This document shows, in pieces, positions 34,153 through 34,459 of a DNA stretch of 34,459 nucleotides; position 1 is the first letter of the stretch, and every line of letters begins with the position of its first letter. The notes beneath the pieces were generated by a model. The model ran no database searches. It was not told the DNA's origin and saw only the letters and a program-made list of their open reading frames with translations. Made by a program: the position numbers and the translations under genes. The DNA is from Candidatus Sulfopaludibacter sp. SbA4 (lineage in GTDB: Bacteria > Acidobacteriota > Terriglobia > Bryobacterales > Bryobacteraceae): assembly GCA_900290305.1 (NCBI GenBank), contig OMOG01000026.1, positions 2,887-37,345 of the forward strand. The letters are read 5' to 3'.

Positions 34153-34459
34153 GATGGTCTCCTGGCTTCCCGTTCAAAAATAGTCCGGTAGACCCGCTCG
34201 TAGGCCTCCACCATGGTCTCGATGGAGAAGCACTCATCGACCCGCCGGCGGCACGCGTGGCGATCGATTTCAACGAGGCGGTCCAGGGACCGCACTGCCT
34301 CGTGGACGTTATCGACCAGGAAACCGGTTTTCCCTGGTTGGATTACTTCGCGGCAGGAGCCGAGATCCATGGCGATCACGGGAACACCGGCGGCATTGGC
34401 TTCCACCAGGACAAGGCCGAATCGCTCGGGGATGGTGTTGAGGTGCAGCAGCGCCCGGG
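34149..34459 (-). CDS. Glycosyltransferase family 4, C-terminal part (5' end outside window)
   Basis: The frame is open to the right edge; 103 codons are visible. It shows the GT4 nucleotide-sugar motif E-X7-E (ERFGLVLVE) followed by ANAAGVPVIAMDLG and EVIQPGKTGFLVDNV, then a helical end VEAYERVYRTIF. The enzyme moves a sugar from an activated donor to an unknown acceptor. It is transcribed with the GH130-like gene. Confidence 0.85.
   Translation of the reverse strand, partial: RALLHLNTIPERFGLVLVEANAAGVPVIAMDLGSCREVIQPGKTGFLVDNVHEAVRSLDRLVEIDRHACRRRVDECFSIETMVEAYERVYRTIFEREARRPS

Overview
The window looks like GC-rich chromosomal DNA from a soil Acidobacteriota, most likely of the Bryobacterales/Solibacter type. 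The reasons are a TIGR03435-type protein end at the left edge, CRTAC1/ASPIC-type proteins, very long secreted repeat proteins, and many short palindromic repeats both between and inside genes. This placement is inference from gene style; there is no rRNA or marker gene here.

Left part (1-9107): after the end of a TIGR03435-like gene comes a leftward four-gene operon. In transcription order it encodes an AhpD-like peroxidase-related protein whose resolving-cysteine codon is an in-frame TGA (probable selenocysteine, with a hairpin in the correct place), a TPR/FG-GAP protein, a membrane-anchored five-haem c-type cytochrome with TPRs, and a CRTAC1/ASPIC protein. The last three overlap by ATGA. 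Palindromic repeats have entered these genes in frame, including a nested 240-bp inverted-repeat element at the start of the CRTAC1 gene.

Middle-left (9410-12359): divergently, an ABC ATPase, an ABC-2 permease carrying a GldG-like part, and a secreted concanavalin-like-fold protein. A perfectly sized 2 x 156-bp tandem duplication follows (12363-12674).

Rearranged zone (12681-16125): the 5' half of an NmrA-like gene runs into an NHL-repeat gene. A 250-bp NHL segment (13098-13347) lies backwards; turning it round restores one continuous NHL reading frame. The NHL protein ends in two copies of a ~130-residue module that also ends the giant protein downstream.

Middle-right (16126-19667): an intergenic stretch rich in perfect palindromes and terminators, a leftward OsmC-sigma factor pair, a rightward short-chain dehydrogenase broken by two compensating one-base shifts, and a VapBC toxin-antitoxin pair.

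Right part (19880-34459): a 1925-residue secreted repeat protein, an exported FAH-family protein, a convergent YtcJ-like amidohydrolase, a gluconate-dehydrogenase-subunit-3/GMC oxidoreductase pair, an IS1-like transposase remnant, a MazF toxin preceded without any gap by a 247-residue unknown protein, and a leftward glycosyltransferase/GH130 pair at the right edge. A 65-bp direct repeat (19689 and 31392) brackets 11.7 kb of this part.

No tRNA, rRNA, CRISPR array or intact insertion sequence was recognised.
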